The notes beneath the pieces were generated by a model that was not told where the DNA came from, searched no databases, and worked only from the letters and a program-made list of their open reading frames with translations. Shown in pieces: positions 35,484-43,440 of a stretch of DNA of 64,000 bases. A program made the translations under genes and the position numbers. The stretch comes from Verrucomicrobiia bacterium. Its GTDB lineage: Bacteria; Verrucomicrobiota; Verrucomicrobiia; Limisphaerales; UBA8199. The first letter of the stretch is position 1. Every line of letters starts with the position of its first letter. The stretch lies in contig DASYZB010000115.1 in assembly GCA_035946615.1 (NCBI GenBank), forward strand, positions 1 through 64,000, in the 5' to 3' direction.

Positions 35484-35504
35484 TAGCTGGCTAAGGAACT
35501 GGAC

Positions 35505-35927
35505 ATGGCGGGTATGGAAAACTGCGTGTGCTTCAACCTGCGCTGGGTGGCGCGGGTGGTAACCAAGTTTTTCGACGCCGAACTGCGCCGGCACGGCATT
35601 CGCCCGACACAAACACCCATCTTAAGCGCGCTCGCGGCTAAGTCGGGTTGGTCCATGGACCAACTGAGCGATTGGCTTGGCATGGAACGGACGACGCTTG
35701 TGCGCAATCTCCGCCCATTGGAGCGTGACGGCTTAGTGGAACTGAGCGGCACTGGCCGCGGCGGGAAAGTTAGCCTCTCCCTTACGGCTAAAGGGAAGAA
35801 AGAGCTGGCCGAAGCCATGCCGGCCTGGCGCGCGGCCCAGCAAGCCGCGGTGAAGACCCTCGGCGCGGAACGTTGGTCGGCGATTCTTACCGATCTAGAG
35901 AGGGCGGCGCTTGCTTTGACTAAATGA
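35505..35927 (+). CDS. MarR-family transcriptional regulator
   Basis: A 140-aa winged-helix regulator with ribosome site AAGGAA 7 bp before the ATG. The N-terminal CVC (Cys7 and Cys9, in MENCVCFNLRWVAR) marks a MarR subgroup that may sense oxidants or metals through cysteines. The recognition helix lies in LSDWLGMERTTLVRNLRPLERDG (residues ~55-80), followed by the wing (GRGGKVSLSLTAKG). MarR proteins usually repress neighbouring genes. Identical 14-bp sites before this gene and at the start of the next suggest autoregulation and control of the Fe-S protein. Confidence 0.92.
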   Translation: MAGMENCVCFNLRWVARVVTKFFDAELRRHGIRPTQTPILSALAAKSGWSMDQLSDWLGMERTTLVRNLRPLERDGLVELSGTGRGGKVSLSLTAKGKKELAEAMPAWRAAQQAAVKTLGAERWSAILTDLERAALALTK

Positions 35928-35967
35928 ACTCGAACCTGCCACCGGGAAAAACTATTGAACTCTTGTT

Positions 35968-35981
35968 GTGTATATGCACAC
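35968..35981. promoter_or_regulatory. Operator-like site 2, overlapping the Fe-S gene start
   Basis: Identical 14-bp GTGTATATGCACAC copy. Its internal ATG (35974-35976) is the probable start codon of the Fe-S protein, so a bound regulator would block both RNA polymerase and initiation. Confidence 0.6.
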
Positions 35982-37293
35982 CACTGCGTTAGATTCTCCT
36001 TCTCAGCCCGCAGCGCGGCCGAGAGCTCCTTTGGATGCAGCCTGGCTGCGTGAACTTTGTCTCGCAGCCGGCGCCGATGATGTCGGCTTTGTGGAACTGG
36101 AACGGCCAGCGCTGGCTTCGGAGCGACCCCACATCGAGAGGGCATTTCGCCATGCTCGCAGTCTGGTCAGCTTTGTAGTGCGGATGAACCGGGACAATGT
36201 CCGCAGCCCGGCGCGTTCGGTGGCCAACTCTGAGTTCCATGAGGCGGGCGATGAGGTGAACCACATTGCCCGCAAGGTTACCGCGGCCTTGGAACGCGCT
36301 GGCGTCCGGGCGCTGAATCCGCCGATGGGGTTTCCGATGGAAGCCGACCGTTGGATGACCGAACGAATGTGGTTGGTCGCTCACAAACCCGTTGCGGTGG
36401 CGGCGGGGTTGGGCCGGATGGGGATACACCGGAACGTGATTCATCCGCGCTTCGGGAACTTTGTTCTGCTAGGCACCATTCTAGTCGCGGAAGAAATCAG
36501 CGAGTATTCTCGCGAACTGGGCTATAACCCGTGCCTGGAATGCAAGCTGTGTGTGGCGGCGTGCCCCGTCGGGGCGATTTTGCCGGACGGCGCGTTCAAC
36601 TTTTCGGCCTGTTACACGCACAACTATCGCGAGTTCATGGGCGGCTTTGCGGACTGGGTGGAAACGATCGTCGATAGCCGCAACGGACTGGATTACCGGC
36701 GGCGGGTAAAGGAATCGGAGAGCGTTTCCACCTGGCAGAGTCTTGGCTTTGGCCCGAACTACAAAGCGGCGTATTGCATGGCCGTGTGCCCGGCGGGCGA
36801 GGATGTGATCGGCCCATTCTTAGCGTCGAAAAAGGATTTTCTGGACGATGTGGTACGACCGCTGCAAGCGAAGCAAGAGCCGGTGTATGTGGTTCCTGGT
36901 TCGGACGCGGAAGCCCATGTGCAGAAGCGGCACCCGCACAAGAACGTGCGCCATGTGCGCAATTCGCTGCGGCCGCGGAGTATCGCCGCCCTGTTGAACG
37001 GGATACCCCTCTCTTTCCAACGGCAGGCGGCCGGCACGCTGGGCGCCACCTACCATTTCACCTTCAGAGGAAAGGAAACCACAGAGGCAACCGTGGTCAT
37101 CCGCTCAGGGACGATCACGGTCGAACAGGGATTGAAAGGTCAACCCAACCTCCACGTCATTGCGGACGCCGAAACCTGGCTCGGATTTCTGGCGAAAGAA
37201 AGAAACCTGTTTTGGGCGCTGATCACCCGCAAAATCAGGATCAAAGGAAATCCCAAATGGTTGTTGGCGTTCAGCCGATGTTTTCCTTCGTAA
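35974..37293 (+). CDS. QueG-like 4Fe-4S protein fused to a C-terminal SCP2 domain
   Basis: About 439 aa from ATG 35974; a GTG at 35968 would add two residues. Residues ~20-290 resemble epoxyqueuosine reductase/QueG-type or reductive-dehalogenase-like Fe-S proteins. Clusters are CLECKLCVAACPVGAI and a second Cys set (FSACYTHN, YCMAVCPAG). Residues ~340-439 (YHFTFRGKETTEATVVIRSGTITVE then KIRIKGNPKWLLAFSRCF) match an SCP2 sterol-transfer fold. A lipid-like substrate reduced at the Fe-S (and possibly cobalamin) site is an inference. A DUF302 protein begins 12 bp downstream. Confidence 0.82.
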   Translation: MHTTALDSPSQPAARPRAPLDAAWLRELCLAAGADDVGFVELERPALASERPHIERAFRHARSLVSFVVRMNRDNVRSPARSVANSEFHEAGDEVNHIARKVTAALERAGVRALNPPMGFPMEADRWMTERMWLVAHKPVAVAAGLGRMGIHRNVIHPRFGNFVLLGTILVAEEISEYSRELGYNPCLECKLCVAACPVGAILPDGAFNFSACYTHNYREFMGGFADWVETIVDSRNGLDYRRRVKESESVSTWQSLGFGPNYKAAYCMAVCPAGEDVIGPFLASKKDFLDDVVRPLQAKQEPVYVVPGSDAEAHVQKRHPHKNVRHVRNSLRPRSIAALLNGIPLSFQRQAAGTLGATYHFTFRGKETTEATVVIRSGTITVEQGLKGQPNLHVIADAETWLGFLAKERNLFWALITRKIRIKGNPKWLLAFSRCFPS

Positions 37294-37305
37294 ACGAAAG
37301 GCACA

Positions 37306-37818
37306 ATGAACTCATCGGCTCTCCACCCTGCAAACCATCCATTCGCGTCCAACCGGATTGAATGGCGGTTGAATCAACCGTTCGCGAAAAGCCTGCAACG
37401 GCTGCTTACGATTCTGGGAAAGCCGCACCCGCTCCGGCTTTTGGTCTATGCCAGACTGGGGGGAAAGGCAGGATTGGAGCACTACCTGGAAAAGGTCGGT
37501 GGCGAATTGGGATTAATGATTCTGGGGACCGTTCGTCACGGCTTCATCATGTCAGCCTTGAACGGGCCAAGCCATGCACAAATGTTCCTCATTGGAAACC
37601 CGCTCACGGCGGTCGGCCTAATGCGGGAGTTCAAACAGGCGGGAGTCTATGCGCCGATGCGGGTCATGTTTCATGATGACGGAATGGATCGGACCATTAT
37701 CACCTACGACGCGCCATCAAAGGTCTTTGGCCAGTTTGATTCGCCTCAATTCCTGAATACTGGGGAAATGCTCGAACGGAAGTTGGAAGCGCTGGTTCGA
37801 GAGATTGCGATATCGTAA
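37306..37818 (+). CDS. DUF302-domain protein
   Basis: A 170-aa protein without a clear signal. The C-terminal ~100 residues (AQMFLIGNPLTAVGLMREFKQAG, then APMRVMFHDDGMDRTIITYDAP) fit the DUF302 (TT1751-like) fold, a small alpha/beta domain of unknown function. The N-terminal ~60 residues are helical and basic. It starts 12 bp after the QueG-like/SCP2 gene and probably forms an operon with it under MarR control. Confidence 0.75.
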   Translation: MNSSALHPANHPFASNRIEWRLNQPFAKSLQRLLTILGKPHPLRLLVYARLGGKAGLEHYLEKVGGELGLMILGTVRHGFIMSALNGPSHAQMFLIGNPLTAVGLMREFKQAGVYAPMRVMFHDDGMDRTIITYDAPSKVFGQFDSPQFLNTGEMLERKLEALVREIAIS

Positions 37819-37820
37819 AG

Positions 37821-38004
37821 GATCTATCGAGCCCGCCGGCTCCGAAAGCGCTCCCATATAGGCGTAAGAACCAGGAACGATGTCAAATTCGCCCACTGGG
37901 CCAACCTCGATGCGCTTCATCTGGGGCACGGACGCAATCAAGACGTACGTGCCATTCTCGTCTGGGAGGTCCATTCCCGTCACCCGGAGGTGTTGCCGTT
38001 CCAA
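37821..38004 (-). pseudogene. Truncated DUF123 GIY-YIG endonuclease-like gene
   Basis: The minus-strand frame begins near 38004 and reads DENGTYVLIASVPQ, then MKRIEVGPVGEFDIVPGSYA and YMGAL. This is the N-terminal part of the DUF123 family (GTYVLI...IEVGRLG.F...G.YAYVGSA). The rest of the domain, including the HWHIDYL end, is missing. The frame continues into antisense sequence of the DUF302 gene down to 37717. The segment 37857-37920 is the inverted partner of 35151-35214. Confidence 0.65.
37857..37920 (-). repeat. 64-bp DUF123 fragment, inverted copy 2
   Basis: Reverse-complement match to 35151-35214 (60 of 64 positions). Together the two copies bracket the MarR / QueG-SCP2 / DUF302 module in opposite orientation. 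Confidence 0.7.
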
Positions 38005-38025
38005 CCCGCTGAAGCCGAAGGAAAT

Positions 38026-38595
38026 CTAGACCCTTAGCCAGCCACGGAACGCCCTGGCGCTATAGTAAGACTGGGCGCCGTTGTGACCCACGAAGACTCG
38101 GCCATAGCGGCGATCGCAATAGAGCGCGCCGCCGAGTTTTCTGATATCAGCAGGTGTCTTCACCCAACTTGACGTCTTGGTATCGAAATCTCCAAAACCC
38201 TGCAGCTCCAGATATTGTTCTTCTGTTAAAAGTTCAATGCCCATGGCCGCTGCCATATCCATGGCGGTATTCTCGGGTTTATGTTCCTTCCTGGATTCCA
38301 GCCCTTCACGGTCGTAACAAACACTGGTGCGGCCTTTAGGACTCTCCGGCGAACAATCATAGAAAACGTATTCGCCCGTCTGTTTATCATGGTCCACAAT
38401 ATCCGGCTCACCGCCGGTTCTTTCCATTTCATTGAGCGACCACAGTTTCTCAGTGTTGGCTTCCAGCCGTGCTCGCACTTTAGCCCATTCAAGACCCTTG
38501 TGGCGGTTCATATTTTTCTCGAACCTCGCTTTCAACGCTGTGAGCAGCGCTTCACGTTGTTTTGGGGATAACTCCTTTTTATTGCTCTTATTCAT
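38026..38595 (-). CDS. DUF4256-domain protein
   Basis: A 189-aa soluble protein. It has the complete DUF4256 pattern: a basic N-terminus (LSPKQREALLTALKARFEKNMNRH), LEWAKVRARLEANTEKLWSLNEM, ERTGGEPDIV, FYDCSPESPKGRTSVCYD and a C-terminal YYSARAFRGWLRV. The family has no known enzymatic role. It appears intact although surrounded by gene fragments, and there is no operon partner. Confidence 0.85.
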   Translation of the reverse strand: MNKSNKKELSPKQREALLTALKARFEKNMNRHKGLEWAKVRARLEANTEKLWSLNEMERTGGEPDIVDHDKQTGEYVFYDCSPESPKGRTSVCYDREGLESRKEHKPENTAMDMAAAMGIELLTEEQYLELQGFGDFDTKTSSWVKTPADIRKLGGALYCDRRYGRVFVGHNGAQSYYSARAFRGWLRV

Positions 38596-38938
38596 AAATG
38601 ACAGTTCGAGTATGCTTTTTCATCCCGTCGATTTTGGTTTCAGCTTAGCAGCCTAGGAACGACTGGTAAATTGCGCGATTTTCGCATTCTGCATTCTGCA
38701 CCTATTAGTCTTCCGCCCTTTCCCTGTGGGCCGCCATTTTGACGAGCTTTTGGTCGAACTGGCCCAGGACGGTCACGAGGTCCTTTTGAGCGGCCATGCG
38801 ATCCAGCGGTCTGTTTGAGGCGCTGATTGTTGACGGCAGTTTCATCACTGCCAAATCCGGCAATATCGGGTTGTCTGAGGCGTTTGTTCTTTGTTGATAG
38901 GCGGGCTATGTTCGGCATGAAAGTCATTTTCGAAACGC
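38596..38938. other. Intergenic region with possible gene remnants
   Basis: A 343-bp gap. Two short coding-like remnants overlap or abut here. A minus-strand 30-codon frame (38705-38797) reads DLVTVLGQFDQKLVKMAAHR. A plus-strand stretch around 38800-38890 reads SGLFEALIVDGSFITAKSGN, similar to DUF6932-type nucleotidyltransferases. Neither is a full gene. Confidence 0.35.
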
Positions 38939-39442
38939 ATGAGACCTTACGTCCTCTGTCATATGTGCACCACGGTGGACGGCAGGATTCTGGGCCACCG
39001 CTGGGGAAAGCTGCCGGGGTACAAGCACGAGAGCGATTTATTCGAAACGACAGCAGCCAGTTTCGGCATCGGAGCATGGCTCGTTGGCACGACCACGATG
39101 GACGAATTTGACGGGCGCAAAATAAAATTGCCTCGCGCGCCGAAAGGATTTGTCCGGCGTGACCATGTCGCAAAGCCGAACGCGAAGCGGCTGGCGATCG
39201 GCGCGGATGCGAAAGGCGTGCTGCGGTTCCAGGAAAACGAGGTCGGTGGGGACCACGTCGTGCTCCTCGTGACCGAGCGCGTGGGCAACGATTAGCTCTC
39301 GCATTTGCAGGCCGCTGGTGTTTCGTACATCTTTTGCGGAGAAAGAGAGGTAAACCTGCATATGGCGCTTTGGAAATTGGCGTCGGTTTTCAAGTTGCGA
39401 AAATTGATGCTGCAAGGCGGCGGAAAATTCAATGGCGCAATG
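38939..39442 (+). pseudogene. RibD C-terminal-domain / dihydrofolate reductase-like pseudogene
   Basis: Begins MRPYVLCHMCTTVDGRIL, the usual start of the RibD_C/DHFR-like family. An in-frame TAG at 39293-39295 interrupts the gene after ERVGND; the same frame then continues LSHLQAAGVSYIFCGEREVN and KLMLQGGGKFNGAM, which is still family-like (a Tyr codon would be expected at the stop). After GAM (39442) similarity ends, so the final third is missing too. Expressed alone, the first 118 residues would lack much of the NADPH-binding fold. The truncation point is 75 bp from the tRNA-Lys gene. Confidence 0.75.
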
Positions 39443-39516
39443 GAGAGCGAGAGAGCAGAAGCGTGTTCTAGAACGTGTTTTCAGGGGTTTTTCAGCGGTT
39501 TCGGGAGGTTTGAAGG

Positions 39517-39592
39517 TGGTGGGTTGGCTGGGACTCGAACCCAGGACCAACGGCTTAAAAGGCCGCTGCTCTACCGACTGAGCTACCAACCC
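39517..39592 (-). tRNA. tRNA-Lys (anticodon TTT), CCA encoded
   Basis: The minus strand reads GGGTTGG (acceptor), TAGCTCAGTCGGTAGAGCA (D arm), the anticodon loop CTTTTAA with TTT, a TTCGAGTC T-loop and CCAACCC-A. Acceptor stem, D, anticodon and T arms all pair. CCA at 39517-39519 is genome-encoded. Confidence 0.97.
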
Positions 39593-39824
39593 GTTGTGGA
39601 AGACCTCGACGCCAATCCAAGGGGCGGCGCAAACTACCTGACGATTTGTAGGGGCGCAAGGGGTTTCGGGAGTCCCAAAACCTCGCCGGAAGAATTTCTT
39701 TAGGCCGCAGAATACGCGCAATACGCGGAAGAATTAGTCAGGGCTGTCGCAGTCCACGGTTGGCGCGGGACCCGACGCTCTTTCCCGGTTTGCCTTTGGG
39801 TCTTTAATCCTTCATGCTGAGGGC

Positions 39825-41066
39825 ATGGCGGCCGGGCCGATAATCCCTGTAGCGCTGGTTTTGGTCTTTGCGGGGGCAAGCTTCTTCTTTTCACTCGCGG
39901 AGACTTCCCTTTTTTCTCTGAGCAAATGGCAGGTGCGGCAGTTGTCTGAGCGCAAGCCGGTGGCCGGGAGGACAGTGGCCCGGCTGTTGGCACAGCCTCA
40001 GGACCTCCTGGCGGCCATTGCCCTGGGCAACACCTCAGCCAACGCGGCGATGCTGGTGGTCGCCGCCTGGATGGTCCTTCACCGGCATTGGCCTTCGGCC
40101 CCGGTTATCGGCGGGTTGTTGGGGCTGATGCTCATCGCCGGCGAGGTGCTGCCCAAAACCATGGCCGTGCGCAAGCCCGAGCAATGGGCGCTGCGGGTGG
40201 CCTGGCTGTTATCGTGGATCATGGCTGTCAGCCAGCCCTTATGCCAGGTAGCTGGCGGGGCCAATGCCGCGCTGCTCAAGCGGTTGACCCCGCGCACGGT
40301 CCAGCCTCCCAGCGGCCTGACCGACGCCGAGTACCAGGAATTGCTCGAAATGGCCTACCAGCAAGGGGCGCTCGCGCAATCGGAAAAGGAAATCATCCTC
40401 CAAATCATCAGCCTGGACCGCCGCAAGGCCAAGGAGGTGATGAAATCCCGCTCGCAGATGGCCGCCATATCCGACGAGCTGTCCATTGAGGAAATGATCG
40501 CCGCTGCCCGCTGTTTCAAACACCGCCGGCTGCCCATTTACGATGAAAACCCCGATACGATCGTGGGCATCCTCAACACCCGGGCGCTGCTGCTGGACCC
40601 CCAAATCGATCTCGCCGATGCCATCGAGTTCCCCTCGTTTGTGCCCGAAACGATGAACCTGCTCCAACTGCTCAAGAGTCTTCAGCGCCAGCAACGGGGT
40701 TTGGCGATTGTGCTGGACGAGTTCGGCGGCACCGCCGGCATTGTGACGATGGAGGACATCCTGGAGGAAATGATCGGAAAAATTCGCAGTGAGGTCCAGA
40801 CCGATGGGTTCGTCCTGGAAAAGCTCGGGCCGGGCCGCTGGCGAGTCAGCGGCGCGCTGCGCCTGGACGATTTTTGCCGGGAGTACCCCGCCCTGGGAGA
40901 CGTGCCGGAAGTCGAAACGATGGGTGGCTTATTGATGAGCCTGGTGGATGTGGTGCCGACGCCAGGGGATTCGGCGGTCTATCGGGGACTGAAGCTCACG
41001 GCCAAAGCGACTGATGAGCGGCGCGTCCGCGAGTTGCTGGTTGAAGCCGTCAAGGGGGTGCAATGA
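39825..41066 (+). CDS. CNNM / CBS-pair / CorC-HlyC transporter-associated protein (tandem copy 1)
   Basis: A 413-aa protein. An N-terminal CNNM (DUF21) membrane domain with the FSLAETSLFSLS motif and about four helices is followed by a CBS pair (residues ~195-310, with FGGTAGIVTMEDILEEMIG) and a C-terminal CorC_HlyC transporter-associated domain (~325-410). The family is linked to magnesium or cobalt efflux and homeostasis. Its stop overlaps the next gene by 4 bp (ATGA). Three related genes in a row probably form an operon. Confidence 0.92.
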   Translation: MAAGPIIPVALVLVFAGASFFFSLAETSLFSLSKWQVRQLSERKPVAGRTVARLLAQPQDLLAAIALGNTSANAAMLVVAAWMVLHRHWPSAPVIGGLLGLMLIAGEVLPKTMAVRKPEQWALRVAWLLSWIMAVSQPLCQVAGGANAALLKRLTPRTVQPPSGLTDAEYQELLEMAYQQGALAQSEKEIILQIISLDRRKAKEVMKSRSQMAAISDELSIEEMIAAARCFKHRRLPIYDENPDTIVGILNTRALLLDPQIDLADAIEFPSFVPETMNLLQLLKSLQRQQRGLAIVLDEFGGTAGIVTMEDILEEMIGKIRSEVQTDGFVLEKLGPGRWRVSGALRLDDFCREYPALGDVPEVETMGGLLMSLVDVVPTPGDSAVYRGLKLTAKATDERRVRELLVEAVKGVQ

Positions 41067-42049
41067 CCGAGACGCTCATTTGGGTGTGCTTTGGCTTGAG
41101 CCTGGTATTGTCCTTTGTTTTATCGGGGATGGAGTCCGGGGTGTTCGCCTTAAGCCGGCTGCGCATCCGCCAGCAGATGCGCGCCGGGCGGCGCTCGGCC
41201 CGGGCGTTGCACGAGTATCTGGAAAACCCGGAGGACTTTTTGTGGACGATCCTGGTGGGCAACACGCTGGCCAACTTCCTAATCCTGGGCTGGCTGGTGG
41301 TCATCCTGAACCGGACGCTGGGCCGGCATTTGTTCTGGTTTACTCTCATTTACGTGGTGGCCGTGTTTCTGTTTTATGCCTGGTTCGATTTCCTGCCCAA
41401 AATGCTGTTCCGCCTATACCCCACGCGGCTTTGCCTGTTCCTGGCCAGGCCCTTTCGATTGATTCATTTGATGTTGCGCCCTCTGGTCATCCTCATGGAG
41501 TGGTTCTCCGACCTGCTGCTGCGCTGGCGCGGCGGGAAGGCCTTTACCGGCCATCTATTCGGGAACAGGGAAGAGCTGCTGCTGGTGATGCAGGAATCCG
41601 CCCAGGGCTTTACCTCGGAAGAACGCATGATGATTAACCGGGTGCTCGATCTCCAGGCGCTGACGGTGCGCCAAGTGATGGTTCCTCTCAAGGACGCCGT
41701 CACGGTTGCGGCGCAAACCCCAGTGGGCAACGTCCTGGCCCTCTGTCGCGAGCGCAAGCTTTCGCGCTTTCCCGTCCTGGATGCCCGCGACGGCCAAATG
41801 CGGATTATCGGCCTCATCAACATCAACCCGCTCCTGTTCCAAGCCGAGATCGAGCCGGCCCGGCTTGCGGGAGAACTGGTTAAGCCGGCGCTTTATCTGG
41901 AAGAGGACCTGCGCCTGGAAGTTGCCTTGCGCCGCATGCAACGCAGCGGCCAGCGCCTGGGCATTGTCCTGAACCGCGAGCGGCGGGAGATTGGCATTCT
42001 GACATTGCAGGACGTGCTGAAGGTCATTTTCGGGCAGGTCAGTTTATGA
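41063..42049 (+). CDS. CNNM / CBS-pair protein lacking the CorC-HlyC domain (tandem copy 2)
   Basis: A 328-aa protein with the CNNM membrane domain (VLSGMESGVFALSRLRIRQQ and ILVGNTLANFLILGWLVV) and a CBS pair (residues ~205-325, LSRFPVLDARDGQMRIIGL, ILTLQDVLKVIFG). It ends where the paralogues continue into a CorC_HlyC domain, so it is the short form. Translation is coupled to copy 1 by a 4-bp overlap; copy 3 starts 14 bp later. It may be a heteromeric partner of the two full-length proteins. Confidence 0.9.
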   Translation: MTETLIWVCFGLSLVLSFVLSGMESGVFALSRLRIRQQMRAGRRSARALHEYLENPEDFLWTILVGNTLANFLILGWLVVILNRTLGRHLFWFTLIYVVAVFLFYAWFDFLPKMLFRLYPTRLCLFLARPFRLIHLMLRPLVILMEWFSDLLLRWRGGKAFTGHLFGNREELLLVMQESAQGFTSEERMMINRVLDLQALTVRQVMVPLKDAVTVAAQTPVGNVLALCRERKLSRFPVLDARDGQMRIIGLININPLLFQAEIEPARLAGELVKPALYLEEDLRLEVALRRMQRSGQRLGIVLNRERREIGILTLQDVLKVIFGQVSL

Positions 42050-42063
42050 GTTGAATTGATATC

Positions 42064-43389
42064 ATGCAGAATGCCGCGAATCTTCTGACCATCTTGTGGG
42101 AGGTCCTGCTTGTCCTGGGGCTGGTGAGCGTCAATGGATTCTTCGTCGCGGCGGAGTTTGCGCTGGCGCGGATTCGCGAGACGCAGTTGGACATGCTGGT
42201 GATCAAGGGCAACCGGCGGGCGAAAGTGGCCCGGTCGATCATTGCCAACCTGAACTCGTACCTGAGCGCCACCCAGCTTGGGATTACCATGGCCAGCCTG
42301 GGCCTGGGCTGGGCGGGCGAGCCCGTCTTTTTGGCGCTGCTCTCGCCGGTTCTGGTCTGGTTGCGCGTCGAGTCGCCGGCAGTCCGCCATTCGATTGCGT
42401 TTGCCGTCGGGTTTACGGCACTGACTTTTCTGCACATCAGCGCCGGGGAACTTGCCCCAAAATGGCTGGCCATCCAATATCCGCTGCCGCTTACGCTGCG
42501 GATTGCCCTGCCTTTGCGCGTGTTCTATCTGGCATCCTATCCCTTGAACCGGCTGCTGAACCTGACCGCCCAATGGATATTACGCCAGGCTGGCATTGTC
42601 ATCGTTGGCGAAACCAAACGGGTTCAGTCCGAAGAGGAACTACGCCTGTTGGTGAGCAGCTTCCAAGGGCGGGCCGGCGGCGGCGACCTGGGGCGAGATA
42701 TTTTTCTCAACGCTTTGGACCTGCGACGGCGCCTGGCATGCGAGGTCATGCGGCCACGCCAGGAAATCGTTTGCCTCGATACCGAGGCCAGCATCGCTCA
42801 ATGCCTGGATGTGGCAGAAAAGACCCGCTATTCCCGATTCCCACTCTGCGAAGGGGGCGACCTGGACAAAACGCTCGGCGTGATTCACATCAAAGACCTC
42901 TTTACCATGCGCTTCAAGGTCCGCAGCGGGGCAGACCTGCTCCCGGTTGCCCGCAAACTGATTTATGTCCCCGAGGTGGGGCATCTGGAAAAGCTGCTGC
43001 GCCTGTTTCTGGAACGCAAACTGCACTTGGGCATTGTGGTGGATGAATACGGCGGGACGGTGGGGATGATTACGCTCGAAAATATTCTCGAAGAACTGGT
43101 CGGCCAAATCCAGGATGAGTTCGATCAGGAAAAGCCGTTGCTGGTGCGGGTCAGCGACTCGATCTGGGACGCCGCCGGGGCACTGCCGCTGCACGAACTC
43201 GAGGAATTGGTGGGCGCGCCTTTGGCCCAGGAAGGCATCACAACCGTGAGCGGGTGGGTCACGCACCGCTTGGGGGGCTTTCCCAAACCGGGTGATGTGC
43301 TGAAGGCGGGGTCCTACGACCTGCAGGTCAAGGAAACCGATGGAATGCGCGTCGCCCGATTGCGCGTTTCTAAAAGACCTGAGCCGTAA
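42064..43389 (+). CDS. CNNM / CBS-pair / CorC-HlyC transporter-associated protein (tandem copy 3)
   Basis: A 441-aa full-length member. CNNM domain (VNGFFVAAEFALARIRETQLD, residues ~1-190), CBS pair (~215-335, YSRFPLCEGGD and DEYGGTVGMITLENILEELVG) and CorC_HlyC domain (~350-435, WDAAGALPLHELEELVG, DVLKAGSYDLQV). This copy carries the classical AAEFAL signature of the family. It is likely a membrane magnesium/divalent-cation transporter or regulator, last gene of the three-gene run. Confidence 0.93.
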   Translation: MQNAANLLTILWEVLLVLGLVSVNGFFVAAEFALARIRETQLDMLVIKGNRRAKVARSIIANLNSYLSATQLGITMASLGLGWAGEPVFLALLSPVLVWLRVESPAVRHSIAFAVGFTALTFLHISAGELAPKWLAIQYPLPLTLRIALPLRVFYLASYPLNRLLNLTAQWILRQAGIVIVGETKRVQSEEELRLLVSSFQGRAGGGDLGRDIFLNALDLRRRLACEVMRPRQEIVCLDTEASIAQCLDVAEKTRYSRFPLCEGGDLDKTLGVIHIKDLFTMRFKVRSGADLLPVARKLIYVPEVGHLEKLLRLFLERKLHLGIVVDEYGGTVGMITLENILEELVGQIQDEFDQEKPLLVRVSDSIWDAAGALPLHELEELVGAPLAQEGITTVSGWVTHRLGGFPKPGDVLKAGSYDLQVKETDGMRVARLRVSKRPEP

Positions 43390-43440
43390 CCATTCAGACG
43401 TGCTGCTGTTAACTGAATTGTTATGGCTGAGAGACTGTTT

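Larger units (their letters stand above)
34731..35504. other. Non-coding region with decayed gene fragments
   Basis: No intact gene is supported across 774 bp. It contains a 64-bp remnant of a DUF123 GIY-YIG gene (35151-35214, separate entry) and the operator-like site before the MarR gene (35470-35483). Several overlapping open frames have low-complexity products and are treated as chance. Confidence 0.5.

Noticed and set aside
35151-37920. Insertion sequence with terminal inverted repeats
   Set aside because: The inverted copies encode part of a DUF123 domain, there is no transposase between them and no target duplication was seen, so a classical IS is not supported.
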